Assembly (NCBI GenBank): GCA_022827345.1
Contig: JAJDTB010000030.1
Location: forward strand, 62,001-126,000
Length of the DNA: 64,000 nt
Reading direction: 5' to 3'
Origin: Gemmatimonadota bacterium
GTDB taxonomy: Bacteria; Gemmatimonadota; Gemmatimonadetes; Longimicrobiales; Gaopeijiaceae
The position numbers and the translations under genes are program-made. Below the pieces are notes generated by a model. It was given only the letters and a program-made list of their open reading frames with translations. It made no database searches and was not told the DNA's origin. This document shows positions 39,401-48,164 of the stretch, one piece after another (the first letter of the stretch is position 1; every line of letters begins with the position of its first letter).

Positions 39401-39864
39401 TTGACGGCAAAACGCAGCTCCGCCAGGTCATCCGGGATGGGCACCACCTCCTGAAGCGCCCGCCGGGTTGTGACCATGACCCGTGCACGTCCCGACAGGT
39501 GCGCTTCGAACGCCTCGACCCGCTGGCCGGAGAGGTCGACGCGCGAGTCGTCCGCATCGCTCGACAACCCTTCGCGCTGCGGGTAGAGAACCGCGCGGCC
39601 CAGCCCCAGCAACGCCTCCAGATCGGCAAGGTTCTCACCTGCCTCGGCCGGCGATGCCGCGGCGACGACCCACAGGCGATTGGGAAGCTGCCCGGAGAGA
39701 GCGGCGACCGCCGCGAGTGGCAGGGAGCCGATCGCGCCGCCGATGCTGCGGGTTGCGCCCGGCGCGGGAAGGCCCCGCAGCAGCTTGCGAAAGGCGGGTG
39801 TGGATGCGACCGCCGCCGCGGCCGGGTGCACGTCCGCACCAGCAGTCCGCGGGCTGCTACCCAC
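36472..39864 (-). CDS. mfd: Transcription-repair coupling factor
   Basis: This 1130-aa protein removes stalled RNA polymerase at DNA damage and recruits UvrA. In order, it has a UvrB-like N-terminal module, the polymerase-interacting CarD-like domain ([20 protein letters not shown]), and the translocase motor. The motor shows Walker A [44 protein letters not shown] and [17 protein letters not shown]. A C-terminal TRCF domain follows. Length matches Mfd. It overlaps the BatA-like gene by 8 bases and the PpiC gene by one base. Confidence 0.96.
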   Translation of the reverse strand: [1130 protein letters not shown]

Positions 39865-41908
39865 GGGCGGCAGGATTGCTTCCGACCCTTCCGTGCCGCA
39901 AACCTTCCCGCTCTCCGGGCCGGTCCGCGCTTGTGGGGTCCCCGCTGCCGGAGGGGCGGGAACGGAGGTTCCGGGCGGCGGCTACGACAGTCTCGACGAG
40001 CAGAAGAATCAGCAGGATCGCGGCGATGGCCCGCCACGGCTCCGGTCCCCGGCCGGCGCGGAAGATGCTGCGTGACCAGGCGGCCGCGTCGTCCACGATC
40101 GCGGTCGTGCCGGGTATTGCCCGCCGTACCTCGCGTGGTGAGGCGGGCGTGAGGTCCGTCTCGGCGGCGGGTGGGTTCACCGGCACGGCCGTCAGCAAGC
40201 TGTCCCGGGCCAGGGGCTGATAGAATCCGGCGACGGTCGTGGCCAGGAAGGGCTGATCACCGTCCACCGCGAATTCCTCGCCGCCGGGGGTGCGTACGGA
40301 GGTGGCGGCGGCCGGTGGCACGAAGTCGGTTCCGGCCGTGACCGATCCGCTGCCGCCTCCCCCGCCGGACCAGCGTTCGATGGCCCATTCCAGCAACGGG
40401 ATCATCGCGGCGGAGACCGGCAGGGAGGTCGATTCGCCGTCGAGCGGCGAGGCCAACAGTGTGTAGGGTCCTGCGGGCGAACTCGCGGTGACCAGCCACG
40501 GATCGCCGCTCGACAGCGTCACCACCGATCCGCTGCGAGGGCCTGCCGGCGCCGAGTCCGCGGCGCTGCCCATCGCCGGGTCGCCGCCCTGGGGGGCACC
40601 GTCGGCCCGAGGGCCGGTGGGGACAAGACGGAAGAAGCGCCGGATCTCCACCTCGGCCAGGTCGATGGCCAGATCGCTGGAGGCGATGCGCGCGCCGCCG
40701 CCCGACTCCATCTCGTAGCGGTACGGAATCCCGGATTCGGCCAGGCGGCGGTTCAGGGCGGGGAGTTGCGCGGGGTCCGGGTGCGGTGCCACGAAGGCGC
40801 TCTGGGTGAGGCCGCGCCCAGCCAGACCCTCACCGCCGATGCTCACGATCGTGGCGGCGCCCCCGGGGGCGCCCAGCGTGATCCGGTCGTTCTCCTCCAG
40901 CACCGCGAGCGCCTCGGCAACGAAGATCGGCGCCGCGCCGAGGACCGCTACCGGTGTTGGTTCCCGGACGGCGAAGGAGAAGTAGCGCCGGTCGTCCGCC
41001 GTGAGAGGATCGGGGTCGATCTCGGCGTACCCTTCCACGCGCCCCGGAGGGAATGGCCCCGCGGGCAGGCGCACGGTGGCGCCAGCGGGAGCCGCGCCGG
41101 CTGCCCGGACCTGCCCGTCGATGTAGAGCCGCACCCCGACCGTATCGTCCGCGGCGCCTCCGACCACCGAGATGGCGGCCTCGGTTCTCCGGCCAGCCAG
41201 CGGCGGGAGACCTCCACCGAACGAGATGTCGCCGATCCCCCGGTTGAGTTCGGTGCCCGCGGCCGCGCCGAAGACGACCACCGGGATGTCTTCTCCACTG
41301 GCGGGCGTTTCGGAAAAGGCCGTTGCCTGGAGGTCGGTGAACACATGCACCTCCCGATTCGGCAGGTCGCTCTGGCCGACCAGGGCCCGAGCGCGGGCCA
41401 CGGCCCGACCGAGATCGCCCCGACCGTGCGCCGGCCGGATCGAGTCGATGGCGGCCCGCGCGCTCGCGGCTCCACCGGGAATCGCCGGCTCCCATGGCGT
41501 GCCGGCCCGCACCACCCATATCACGTCTTCGTGGTTTGCACCGTCCACACTCAGTCGGGCCACGGCCTTCAGCGTGTCGAGCCGCCGCCTGCCGTCTTCA
41601 ATGATCGTGGTGCTCATCGAATTGTCGATCACCAGCGCCAGGGCGGTGGGGTCGTGGCTGCCACCCGGGCCCGGGAAGTGGATGCGCGCGCCCAGAATCA
41701 CGACCAGCACCACGATGGCTATCCGCAGGATGAGCAGCAGGAGCTGCTGCGTCCGGATCTGCCGGGCGTGATCGCGCTCGGTTCTGAGCAGATACCGGAT
41801 GGCCGGAAAGGTGAAGATCTTGCTTTCCTGGCGGTAGAACAGGTGCAGGATGATCGGCACGAGGACCGCGGCGCCGGCGAGGAGGAACAGGGGGTTGAGA
41901 AAGCCCAT
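39857..41908 (-). CDS. BatA-like membrane protein with von Willebrand A-type domain
   Basis: This 683-aa protein begins with the BatA N-terminal signature (MGFLNPLFLLAGAAVLVPIILHLF) and a second membrane helix at about residues 58-75. A VWA-like domain follows with a metal-site motif DNSMS (LALVIDNSMSTT). The middle is beta-rich and the protein ends with one membrane helix (AIAAILLILLLVETVVAA). Such proteins act with MoxR ATPases and DUF58 partners in envelope or metalloenzyme assembly. A DUF58 gene abuts it upstream, but no MoxR gene is in the block. Its 3' end overlaps mfd by 8 bases. Confidence 0.85.
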   Translation of the reverse strand: MGFLNPLFLLAGAAVLVPIILHLFYRQESKIFTFPAIRYLLRTERDHARQIRTQQLLLLILRIAIVVLVVILGARIHFPGPGGSHDPTALALVIDNSMSTTIIEDGRRRLDTLKAVARLSVDGANHEDVIWVVRAGTPWEPAIPGGAASARAAIDSIRPAHGRGDLGRAVARARALVGQSDLPNREVHVFTDLQATAFSETPASGEDIPVVVFGAAAGTELNRGIGDISFGGGLPPLAGRRTEAAISVVGGAADDTVGVRLYIDGQVRAAGAAPAGATVRLPAGPFPPGRVEGYAEIDPDPLTADDRRYFSFAVREPTPVAVLGAAPIFVAEALAVLEENDRITLGAPGGAATIVSIGGEGLAGRGLTQSAFVAPHPDPAQLPALNRRLAESGIPYRYEMESGGGARIASSDLAIDLAEVEIRRFFRLVPTGPRADGAPQGGDPAMGSAADSAPAGPRSGSVVTLSSGDPWLVTASSPAGPYTLLASPLDGESTSLPVSAAMIPLLEWAIERWSGGGGGSGSVTAGTDFVPPAAATSVRTPGGEEFAVDGDQPFLATTVAGFYQPLARDSLLTAVPVNPPAAETDLTPASPREVRRAIPGTTAIVDDAAAWSRSIFRAGRGPEPWRAIAAILLILLLVETVVAAARNLRSRPSGSGDPTSADRPGEREGLRHGRVGSNPAARG

Positions 41909-42838
41909 TCAGGGAAGGCGCTGCCGCTTCCAGAGATAGAACCGCAATGCGCGCGAAAGAGGCTCGTCGGTCCCGATCGTGGAGTACGCGATCCCGCGGC
42001 TGGTCAGCTGCTGCGTCCATTCCCCGACCGCGGTCTCCACGGCTTCCCGGTATTGGCGCCGCATGTCCGCCACCGACACCCGCAAGGAGTCGCCGGTCTC
42101 GGGGTCGACGAAGCGCGTTTCGCCTGTCGTCGGGAGATCCCGCTCGCCCGGATCGATCAGGTGGAACACCAGCACCTCGTGCCCGGTGTGCTGCAGGTAG
42201 ATCAGCGCCTTGGCCGTTTCGGCGGGGTCGACGAGAAGGTCCGAGATCAGAATCACCAGACCCTTCCGCTTGAGTCGCATGGCCACGTTGCGGATCGCGG
42301 ATTCCGAGTCCGTCCTTCCGCCGCCCTCGAGCGCATTGAGGTGCTGGAGAAGCAGCCGCCAGTGCACCTTGCCGCCCCGGGCGCGCACCTGCCTCACGAT
42401 CTTCTCGTGAAAGGCCATCAGGCCGACGATGTCGCCCTGCCGGGTGAGAATCAGGGAGAGCGCCGCCGCGAGATGCTTGGCGTACCAGAGCTTGCTCGGG
42501 AGACCGGAGCGGGACGACCACGCCATCGACCCGCTGATGTCGATGAGCATGTAGGCGCGCAGATTGGTCTCCTCCTCGTATTGCTTGACGTAGAACCGGT
42601 CCGAGCGCGCGTACATCCGCCAGTCGAGGGTGCGCAGGTCGTCACCCGGCTGATAGGCCCGGTTCTCGGCGAATTCGGCCGAGAATCCCCGGTTCGGGGA
42701 TCGGTGCAGACCCAGGAGAAACCCGTGTACAACCTGCCGGGCGATGATGTCGATTCCGCTGAGCTGGGCAAGCGTCGCCGGATCGAGCAGATCGGCTCGC
42801 CGGTCCCGGTGCGGCGTGACCGTTTCGTTGGTAGCCAT
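41909..42838 (-). CDS. DUF58 domain protein
   Basis: This 309-aa cytosolic protein has the DUF58 signature GDDLRTLDWRMYARSDRFYVKQYEEETNL and a VWA-type metal motif in LIDISGSMAW. Family members usually work with a MoxR AAA+ ATPase and BatA-type partners. It ends one base before the BatA-like gene begins, so the two are a functional pair. The usual MoxR partner is absent from its upstream side, where a TonB receptor lies instead. Confidence 0.9.
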   Translation of the reverse strand: MATNETVTPHRDRRADLLDPATLAQLSGIDIIARQVVHGFLLGLHRSPNRGFSAEFAENRAYQPGDDLRTLDWRMYARSDRFYVKQYEEETNLRAYMLIDISGSMAWSSRSGLPSKLWYAKHLAAALSLILTRQGDIVGLMAFHEKIVRQVRARGGKVHWRLLLQHLNALEGGGRTDSESAIRNVAMRLKRKGLVILISDLLVDPAETAKALIYLQHTGHEVLVFHLIDPGERDLPTTGETRFVDPETGDSLRVSVADMRRQYREAVETAVGEWTQQLTSRGIAYSTIGTDEPLSRALRFYLWKRQRLP

Positions 42839-42883
42839 AACCCTTCAATCTGCGGGTACGGCGCCGCGCACGGAAGAGTCTCG

Positions 42884-45800
42884 CTAGCTTCCGGGGCGAT
42901 ACGTCACCTGCAACTTGATCCTTCGCCCCTTGGGGCTGTGCGTGAAGCCGTCGTACGACTGCTCCCACCGGACCAGGGGCGGAGCGCTGCCCAGCGCGTT
43001 CAACACCGAGAGGCCCATGTCCAGTTGCTCCGACGTCCGCCGCAGCAGGCTGAAGTCCAATGTCGCAAACCGGTCGATCTCTTCGAATTCGGTGCCCGCG
43101 AAGGCTTCGTTGGTGTACCCCGAGACCGTGTTGAGGTAGCTGACCCCGCTGTAGTCGCCCACGTGGTACCCGGCGGAGAAGCTCGTCTTCCACTGCGGCA
43201 GGGGGGGTGCGATGGGGTTGCCCCAGTTGAGCTTTCCAGCCGCCTCGTGCGCCGGGAACACCTCGGTGCCGTTCAGATCGAGCCCCCGGACGAAGTACTC
43301 CCTCGTGTAGGTGCCGTCCGCCCCCAGGGACACGATCGCCTCTCCAACGGGAATGCGGCTGGCCATGTGCAGGTCGATCCCCGACATTTCGATCCCCGGC
43401 CAGTTCACGAAGCCCGCCTCGATGCGCTCCACGGACTGCACGTCGCATGTGCCCGTCCCGCGTCCGTCCGGACAGGACACGAACTGCTGCACCGCCGCCC
43501 GCTGGCTGCCGCCCGCTGCGTACAGGGTCGCGATGCCCTCATACGGGAACACGTCGATCACGTCCTTGAAGTCGTAGCTCCAGTAGTCGACCGATGCCCG
43601 AAGGCGCGCGAGCTGGAGGATGGCCCCGACGTTGTAGGTGAACGCCCGTTCCGGCACCAGGTCCTTGTCTCCGTAGGTGTCGATGGCCTTGTAGATTCCG
43701 GCCGCGCTCACGTACTGCAGTCCCGTGTTCAGATCCTCGTTGAGATCGTCGACGGAGGGGGTCCGGAAGGTGGTCTGGACCGAGGCGCGCAGCGCCAGGG
43801 GCTCCGCGAGCGCGACGCGCAGAGCGACCTTGGGGTCGAAGCTCCTGACCGAGCCGTGAAACTCGTAGTTGGCGGCGACCTGGCCGCGAATCCGTTGGCC
43901 CAGCGCAAGTTGCGATTCCGCGAAGAAGCGGTGCACGGTCTGGTTGTCGTCGTAGTGGAAGAAGCCGCCCGTGAAATGGAAGGGCCCGAACTGGTCCGGG
44001 CAGCTGCGGTCGTCCGGAACCGGGCAGGGCGTCAGGGCGAGATCCCCGGCGCGATTCGGAACCGCCGCCACGTCCACCCGGCGGAACTGGTAGCCGACGG
44101 CAAGGTTCGTCTCCTCGGTGATGGCGCCCTTCAGCATCGCATCGAAGGCGAAGAGGTTGGCGTCGTTGTCCAGATTGACTTCGTCGTTGATCCAGTCGAT
44201 CAGCTCGGGGCGATTCTCCAGGCCGGCGACGTAGTCCGGGTTGGGCTGGTCGCGAAAGCGGGCACCGGGCTGCGTGGCGTTCGCGTGGGCGTTGCTGAAG
44301 GGATTGTAATACATGCAGTCACCCTGGCCGGCCACCTTGCCGCCCGTGGGCCCCAGCGCCATCCCGGACGGGCTCGACCGGTCGACGACCACGCCGACGC
44401 CGCAGTTCGGCCCCCCGAAGCCCCGAAACGCCAGGAATTTGCGGTACAGGTACTCGCCGGGCAGATTAGCGTTGCCCGCCGACCGCGAAAAGCTGGCGGC
44501 GAGATCGAAGGCCATCTCCCGGCCACCGAACCCTTCGAAGCTCCGCTCGAGGGAGCCGGCGATCCGTTGCGTGCGGGAATCGCGGCGCAGCTCCCGGTGC
44601 GAGCCGGCGTTCCCGACCATGCGGCCGAAGAAGTACCAGTCGTTTTCCAGGCAGCTCTCGGGGGTCGAGAACCCGGCGCTCGGTCCATGCTGGCGGCAGA
44701 ACGCCTGCCTGCCCGGGTGCTCCGGCGCAATCAACTGGGATCCGTTGTAGGGGGAGATCGGGGGGTAGGAGGGCGTGGTCACCCAGTTGGGGGTGCTTGC
44801 TTCCGCCCAAAGGCCTTCCAGGTGGTAGCTGTTCCCTTCGCCGAAGCTGCCGTTCAGTTCCGCGAAGGCGCGAATCTGGCGGGAGGCGTCAGAGACGTTG
44901 TCGTAGGGATCGTACCTGAAACGGCAGGTCTCGGCCTCCTCCAGGAAGCCGCCGAAATCGCGGCAGTTGGGATCGACGAAGACGCCTCCCCAGCCGCCGT
45001 AGTGCGCGTCGGTCAGCGCCGAGACGAATTCGTCCTTCGTTTCGTTGCCGCTGAGCCTGGGGAAGAGAAAGGCCCCCGGGTTGCCGGTGTACGACCAGCC
45101 GCCGCCGCCCGGCGTGAAGTCGCTCAGGGCCCAACCCACCTCTTCGGGCGTCAGTTCCTGCGTGAGGAACACCTCTGCGGACACGACCGCGTGCGCGTTT
45201 TCGCCCAGCTGCGAGCCCCAGATGGCTCCGGCATTCGTCTCTCCCGCGTTGGCGAAGTACTCGTGGGAGCCGGAGACCTCGAAACCCTCGAAGTCGCCGC
45301 GGGTCAGGAAGTTGACGACGCCCGCCACGGCGTCGGAACCGTACACCGCCGATGCCCCTTCCTTGACCACCTCGACCCGGTCGAGGGCGATCGAGGGGAA
45401 TGCGTTGACGTCTACGAACCGGCCGCCGCGCAGGCGGATGGGTATGTACACCTGGCGGCGCCCGTTGAGCAGAGCGAGGGTGCGCGAGGCACCCAGACCG
45501 CGCAGGTTCACCGTCGCCACCGTCTCGGATACCAGGCCTGGCGGTCGCGTGCTGTACCAGCCCTGGCGTGCTCCGAGGATCCCGTGGCTGGCGGTCACGT
45601 TGCGGAACAGGTCGAATGCCTGCGGCGATCCCTGCTCGGCAAGCGTCCGGCGGCCCGCAACGGTGACGGAGTACGGCAGTTCCACAGGTGATTCCGCAAA
45701 AGCCGTCCCGGTCACCACCACCCCCTCGAGGACGAGGACGGTGCGCTCCAGGAGGATCTCGACGAACTCGGTCTCGCCGGCGGTCACCGTGACGCTCATG

Positions 45801-46072
45801 GTAACGGCCGCGTGGCCGATCTGTTGCACCTGCAGTTCGTGGGTCCCCACCGGCACACCGGGCAGGACGAAGCGGCCCTCCGCGCGCGAGAGGATCCCGA
45901 CGCCGAGCGCCGGAATGTTGATCTGGGCACCGACGAGGGGTTCGCCGGTTTCGGTGTCGGCAACGGTTCCCGTAATGGTTCCGGTCTGCTGGGCAGCCGC
46001 CCGCTGTCCGGGCACGACACCGGCCAGAACCGCTCCCGCGAGGACCAATGCAATCTTCATACGTGCGGACAT
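42884..46072 (-). CDS. TonB-dependent outer-membrane receptor with CarboxypepD_reg domain
   Basis: This protein of about 1062 aa has a signal peptide and a regulatory beta-sandwich (TITGTVADTETGEPLVGAQINIPALG). A plug domain follows (VNLRGLGASRTLALLNGRRQ, DRVEVVKEGASAVYGSDAVAGVVNF), then a large beta-barrel. I choose ATG 46072 (MSARMKIALVL), seven bases after a strong AAGGAGG, over the ORF start at 46078. The last residues (VTYRPGS) are not the usual aromatic end. It imports a TonB-dependent ligand, possibly an oligosaccharide, peptide or siderophore; the ligand cannot be inferred. It is the first gene of the long minus-strand block, divergent from lepA. Confidence 0.92.
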   Translation of the reverse strand: MSARMKIALVLAGAVLAGVVPGQRAAAQQTGTITGTVADTETGEPLVGAQINIPALGVGILSRAEGRFVLPGVPVGTHELQVQQIGHAAVTMSVTVTAGETEFVEILLERTVLVLEGVVVTGTAFAESPVELPYSVTVAGRRTLAEQGSPQAFDLFRNVTASHGILGARQGWYSTRPPGLVSETVATVNLRGLGASRTLALLNGRRQVYIPIRLRGGRFVDVNAFPSIALDRVEVVKEGASAVYGSDAVAGVVNFLTRGDFEGFEVSGSHEYFANAGETNAGAIWGSQLGENAHAVVSAEVFLTQELTPEEVGWALSDFTPGGGGWSYTGNPGAFLFPRLSGNETKDEFVSALTDAHYGGWGGVFVDPNCRDFGGFLEEAETCRFRYDPYDNVSDASRQIRAFAELNGSFGEGNSYHLEGLWAEASTPNWVTTPSYPPISPYNGSQLIAPEHPGRQAFCRQHGPSAGFSTPESCLENDWYFFGRMVGNAGSHRELRRDSRTQRIAGSLERSFEGFGGREMAFDLAASFSRSAGNANLPGEYLYRKFLAFRGFGGPNCGVGVVVDRSSPSGMALGPTGGKVAGQGDCMYYNPFSNAHANATQPGARFRDQPNPDYVAGLENRPELIDWINDEVNLDNDANLFAFDAMLKGAITEETNLAVGYQFRRVDVAAVPNRAGDLALTPCPVPDDRSCPDQFGPFHFTGGFFHYDDNQTVHRFFAESQLALGQRIRGQVAANYEFHGSVRSFDPKVALRVALAEPLALRASVQTTFRTPSVDDLNEDLNTGLQYVSAAGIYKAIDTYGDKDLVPERAFTYNVGAILQLARLRASVDYWSYDFKDVIDVFPYEGIATLYAAGGSQRAAVQQFVSCPDGRGTGTCDVQSVERIEAGFVNWPGIEMSGIDLHMASRIPVGEAIVSLGADGTYTREYFVRGLDLNGTEVFPAHEAAGKLNWGNPIAPPLPQWKTSFSAGYHVGDYSGVSYLNTVSGYTNEAFAGTEFEEIDRFATLDFSLLRRTSEQLDMGLSVLNALGSAPPLVRWEQSYDGFTHSPKGRRIKLQVTYRPGS

Positions 46073-46170
46073 AATCATCCTCCTTGGGTACCTGCTCGAG
46101 CAATGTCGACGCCTGTCAATGCATTCACCTTGCGATTCGGCATCGACTCAAGTCAAGCATGCCGCCCGGA

Positions 46171-46200
46171 TTGACCGGCCAAAATCGCCCCGATTAGCTT
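46171..46200 (+). promoter_or_regulatory. Promoter-like element for lepA
   Basis: TTGACC (46171-46176), an 18-bp spacer and TAGCTT (46195-46200, then TC). Transcription would start near 46207, leaving a leader of about 70 bases before the lepA GTG at 46276. The same TTGACC-N18-TAnnTT layout occurs before guaB and the nifU-like gene. Confidence 0.5.
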
Positions 46201-46275
46201 TCTAACACCCCCCTTGTCGGTCACGCGGACGTGCGAGGCGGGCTCTCCCGATCCCCATAATCCCGGCAGTGCTCC

Positions 46276-48084
46276 GTGCGGACCGACCTGATTCGCAATT
46301 TCTGCATCATCGCCCACATCGATCACGGCAAGTCCACCCTGGCCGACAGGCTCCTCGAAGCCACGGCCACCGTGGACCGGCGACGGATGCGCGACCAGGT
46401 GCTCGACTCCAACGAACTGGAGCGGGAACGCGGGATTACGATCAAGCTGCATGCGATCCGCATGTCCCACCGCGCGGCCGATGGCCGGGAGTACCAGCTC
46501 AACCTCATCGACACTCCCGGACACGTGGACTTCACCTACGAGGTGTCGAGGTCGCTGGCCGCCTGCGAAGGGGCGATCCTGGTGGTCGACGCCACGCAGG
46601 GCATCCAGGCCCAGACGCTGTCGAACCTCTTCCTTGCCCTGGACGCCGACCTGGAGATCGTGCCGGTCCTCAACAAGATCGATCTGCCGGGGGCCGAACC
46701 GGAGCGCCGCCGCGCGGAGGTCGCCGATCTCATGGGGGTCGATCCCGAGTCGATCCTGGAAGCCAGCGCGAAGGAGGGGAAGGGGATCCACGCGATCCTG
46801 GAGGCCGTGGTGGACGCCATTCCGCCTCCCGCGGGCGATCTCGCCGCCCCCCTGCGGGCGCTGATCTTCGACTCCTACTACGACCAGTACCTGGGAGCGG
46901 TCCCGTCGATCCGGGTCATGGACGGCACCGTCCGGGCCGGAATGCCGATAACCTTCGGGACGGTTGATGCGCGCTACGAGGTCACCGAAGTCGGGCACAT
47001 GCGCCTGGGGCGGATCCCGGCCGAGTCCCTCGGCCCGGGTGAAGTCGGCTACGTGGTGGCAGCCATCAAGGCGGTTTCGGACACGAAGGTGGGCGACACG
47101 ATCCTCGATGCCTCCCGCCCCGCCGATGAACTCCTCGCGGGGTACCAGGAGGTCAGGCCGATGGTCTTCGCCGGCCTCTATCCCACCGAGTCGGACGGCT
47201 ACGTGGAGCTGAAGGATGCACTGCACAGGCTGCGGCTCAACGACGCCTCGCTGCAGTTCGAACCCGAGACATCCAGGGCGCTTGGATTCGGATTCCGCTG
47301 CGGTTTTCTGGGGCTCCTGCACATGGAGATCGTCCAGGAACGGCTCGACCGCGAATTCGGCGTCAAGCTGATCACAACCGTACCCAATGTGAAGTACCGC
47401 GTGGACATGTCGGACGGATCCGAGCTCTGGGTCGAGAATCCATCCGAGCTCGCGGATCGAGCGCTCGTGGACGCGGTCGCCGAACCGATCGTGCGCGCGC
47501 GCATCGTCGTCCCGTCGACGTACATCGGCAACGTGCAGAAGCTCTGCCACGAGCGCCGCGGCGTCTTCGCCGGCATGAACTACCTCGATCCGCGCCGCGT
47601 CGAGATGGAGTTCGAACTGCCCCTGGCCGAAATCGTCCTCGACTTCTACGACCGCCTGAAGGGCGGCACGCGCGGGTACGCGGCGCTGGACTACGAGTTC
47701 CACGAATACCGCGCCGACGACCTCGTCAAGCTGGACGTCATGGTCAACCGGGACCCGGTAGACGCATTCTCGGTCATCCTCCACCGCGACAACGCCTACC
47801 AGCACGGCCGCTCGCTCATCCGCAAGCTCAAGCAGCTGATTCCCCGCCAGCAGTTCGAGGTCGCCCTCCAGGCCGCGATCGGTGGACAGGTGATCGCCCG
47901 CGAGAGCGTGAAGGCCATGCGCAAGAACGTCACCGCCAAGTGCTACGGAGGCGACATCACCCGCAAGCGGAAGCTCCTCGAGCGCCAGAAGGAGGGGAAG
48001 AAGAGGATGAAGCAGGTCGGCTCGGTGGAGATCCCGCAGGAGGCGTTCATGGCCGTGCTGCAACTCGATGATTCGCGGTCCTGA
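46276..48084 (+). CDS. lepA: Elongation factor 4 (back-translocating GTPase)
   Basis: This 602-aa ribosomal GTPase has G-motifs [25 protein letters not shown] and NKIDLPGA. It has LepA domains IV-V and the family C-terminal segment ([32 protein letters not shown]). Start is GTG 46276 ([18 protein letters not shown]), in line with the family. It is the first gene of the plus-strand block, followed after 80 bp by the ROK kinase. Confidence 0.97.
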   Translation: MRTDLIRNFCIIAHIDHGKSTLADRLLEATATVDRRRMRDQVLDSNELERERGITIKLHAIRMSHRAADGREYQLNLIDTPGHVDFTYEVSRSLAACEGAILVVDATQGIQAQTLSNLFLALDADLEIVPVLNKIDLPGAEPERRRAEVADLMGVDPESILEASAKEGKGIHAILEAVVDAIPPPAGDLAAPLRALIFDSYYDQYLGAVPSIRVMDGTVRAGMPITFGTVDARYEVTEVGHMRLGRIPAESLGPGEVGYVVAAIKAVSDTKVGDTILDASRPADELLAGYQEVRPMVFAGLYPTESDGYVELKDALHRLRLNDASLQFEPETSRALGFGFRCGFLGLLHMEIVQERLDREFGVKLITTVPNVKYRVDMSDGSELWVENPSELADRALVDAVAEPIVRARIVVPSTYIGNVQKLCHERRGVFAGMNYLDPRRVEMEFELPLAEIVLDFYDRLKGGTRGYAALDYEFHEYRADDLVKLDVMVNRDPVDAFSVILHRDNAYQHGRSLIRKLKQLIPRQQFEVALQAAIGGQVIARESVKAMRKNVTAKCYGGDITRKRKLLERQKEGKKRMKQVGSVEIPQEAFMAVLQLDDSRS

Positions 48085-48164
48085 GCGGGCGGACGCGCAG
48101 GCAGCGCCTGGGCGGGACAGCTCCGGGCGCTCGTGCGGGCCCGGCCACCGACTGCGCGAGCGCC

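Noticed and set aside
40766-45691. 1641-aa plus-strand ORF
   Set aside because: It is the antisense of the BatA-like, DUF58 and TonB receptor genes, has low-complexity Arg/Gly/Pro-rich composition, and shows no domain.
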